Part shown: piece after piece, positions 5,416 to 5,691 of the stretch
Numbering within the stretch: the stretch's first letter is position 1
How the letters are laid out: every line of letters begins with the position of its first letter
Assembly (NCBI GenBank): GCA_009784745.1
Contig: WQXR01000077.1
Span: 1 to 5,691, forward strand
DNA length: 5,691 bases
Reading direction: 5' to 3'
Source: Methanomassiliicoccaceae archaeon
GTDB lineage: Archaea; Thermoplasmatota; Thermoplasmata; Methanomassiliicoccales; Methanomethylophilaceae
Made by a program: the position numbers and the translations under genes
Notes under the pieces: model-generated
Told to the model about the DNA's origin: nothing
The model's input: the letters and a program-made list of their open reading frames with translations, nothing else
The model's database searches: none

Positions 5416-5444
5416 GGAACAAAACTGTTCACCCATACAGTGTA

Positions 5445-5476
5445 TTTCCCTCATTTTCGGAGAAAAATGAGGGAGA
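5445..5476 (+). promoter_or_regulatory. Strong hairpin in the leader of the zinc-ribbon gene
   Basis: ccctcatttt (5448-5457) and aaaatgaggg (5464-5473) pair perfectly around a 6-nt loop, cggaga. Outer U-A, U-G and U-A pairs can extend the stem to 13 bp at 5445-5476. It lies between the predicted transcript start and the ATG at 5522, close to the expected mRNA 5' end. It may stabilise the transcript, bind a regulator, or terminate read-through from the SLOG gene; without a T-tract the last is less likely. Confidence 0.65.
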
Positions 5477-5521
5477 AGATACAACGTCCTGAATTACATG
5501 TGCTAAGCGGAGAGGAAACAA

Positions 5522-5691
5522 ATGGCAACATACAAACAACCATGCATACATTGCGGTGAGATGATCGAACGCGACAGTCGTTTCTGTGCAAAATGCGGAA
5601 GCATCAGTCCGTTCGGGTTCCAATGTCCCACCTGCTTAAAGGCAATAGAAAAAGGAAATGCCGTATGTTCCGGATGCGGAAGATCGTTGAA
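5522..5691 (+). CDS. Multi-zinc-ribbon protein, N-terminal part only
   Basis: 56 codons run from ATG 5522 to the right edge without a stop. The product begins MATYKQPCIHCGEMIERD and holds two Cys4 zinc ribbons: C8-x2-C11 with C22-x2-C25, then C35-x2-C38 with C49-x2-C52, each pair closing with CG as in zinc-ribbon knuckles. ggagagg at 5509-5515, 6 nt before the ATG, is a good ribosome binding site and fixes the start. I recall similar proteins with several successive ribbons of this kind in Clostridia and gut methanogens, but their role is not established. Such ribbons mainly serve protein-protein or nucleic-acid contacts. It lies 243 nt downstream of the SLOG gene in the same direction but has its own TATA box, so it is probably not in an operon with it. 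Confidence 0.88.
   Translation, partial: MATYKQPCIHCGEMIERDSRFCAKCGSISPFGFQCPTCLKAIEKGNAVCSGCGRSL

Noticed and set aside
4712..5422. 236-aa minus-strand ORF antisense to the SLOG gene
   Set aside because: The plus-strand frame has clear domain content and membrane helices; the antisense frame is Cys/Tyr/Phe-rich without family features, as expected for the complement of such DNA.

Overview
The window is an accessory-type locus of roughly 45% G+C from a prokaryote, most likely an archaeon. The two central genes have no convincing ribosome binding site. Each has an A/T-rich TATA-like box centred about 25-29 nt upstream of its start codon, the spacing expected for archaeal leaderless transcripts. 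Frequent ATA (Ile) and AGA/AGG (Arg) codons, a secreted RCC1-repeat protein and a zinc-ribbon protein would suit a gut or sediment methanogen, and Methanomassiliicoccales-like is my guess. This is inference. One element, a hairpin plus T-tract at 1031-1059, looks bacterial, and the RCC1 and zinc-ribbon families also occur in Clostridia.

Layout, left to right. (1) 1-908, minus strand: the N-terminal 302 codons of a secreted RCC1-repeat (beta-propeller) protein that runs off the left edge; its likely TATA box is at 993-1000. (2) 1031-1593, minus strand: a degenerate zone. It holds a terminator-like hairpin, a 6 x 12 bp tandem array, a start-less fragment encoding a winged-helix tail (1180-1476), and a second tandem array of alternating 11 and 12 bp units (1522-1584). 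(3) 1591-2928, minus strand: an intact protein with a Schlafen-type AlbA_2 domain, a HATPase_c_4 domain and a C-terminal winged helix. (4) 2929-3211: a divergent promoter region that also contains a possible 55-codon minus-strand gene. (5) 3212-5278, plus strand: a 688-aa protein with an N-terminal SLOG-like nucleotide-binding domain and two membrane-hairpin regions. (6) 5279-5521: an intergenic region with two inverted repeats and a TATA box. (7) 5522-5691, plus strand: the start of a multi-zinc-ribbon protein, cut by the right edge.

How the parts may work together. SLOG domains sense or process nucleotide-derived ligands, and membrane-hairpin modules joined to them are proposed effectors in nucleotide-centred prokaryotic conflict systems. 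AlbA_2/HATPase/winged-helix proteins are nucleic-acid-binding, regulator-like proteins common in defence and mobile contexts. Head-to-head placement of the two suggests a regulator/effector pair, which would be the candidate novel system here; this is inference from domains and position only. The duplicated winged-helix tail, with a roughly 12-nt repeat array just 3' of each stop codon, suggests turnover of the regulator's C-terminus by tandem duplication and decay.
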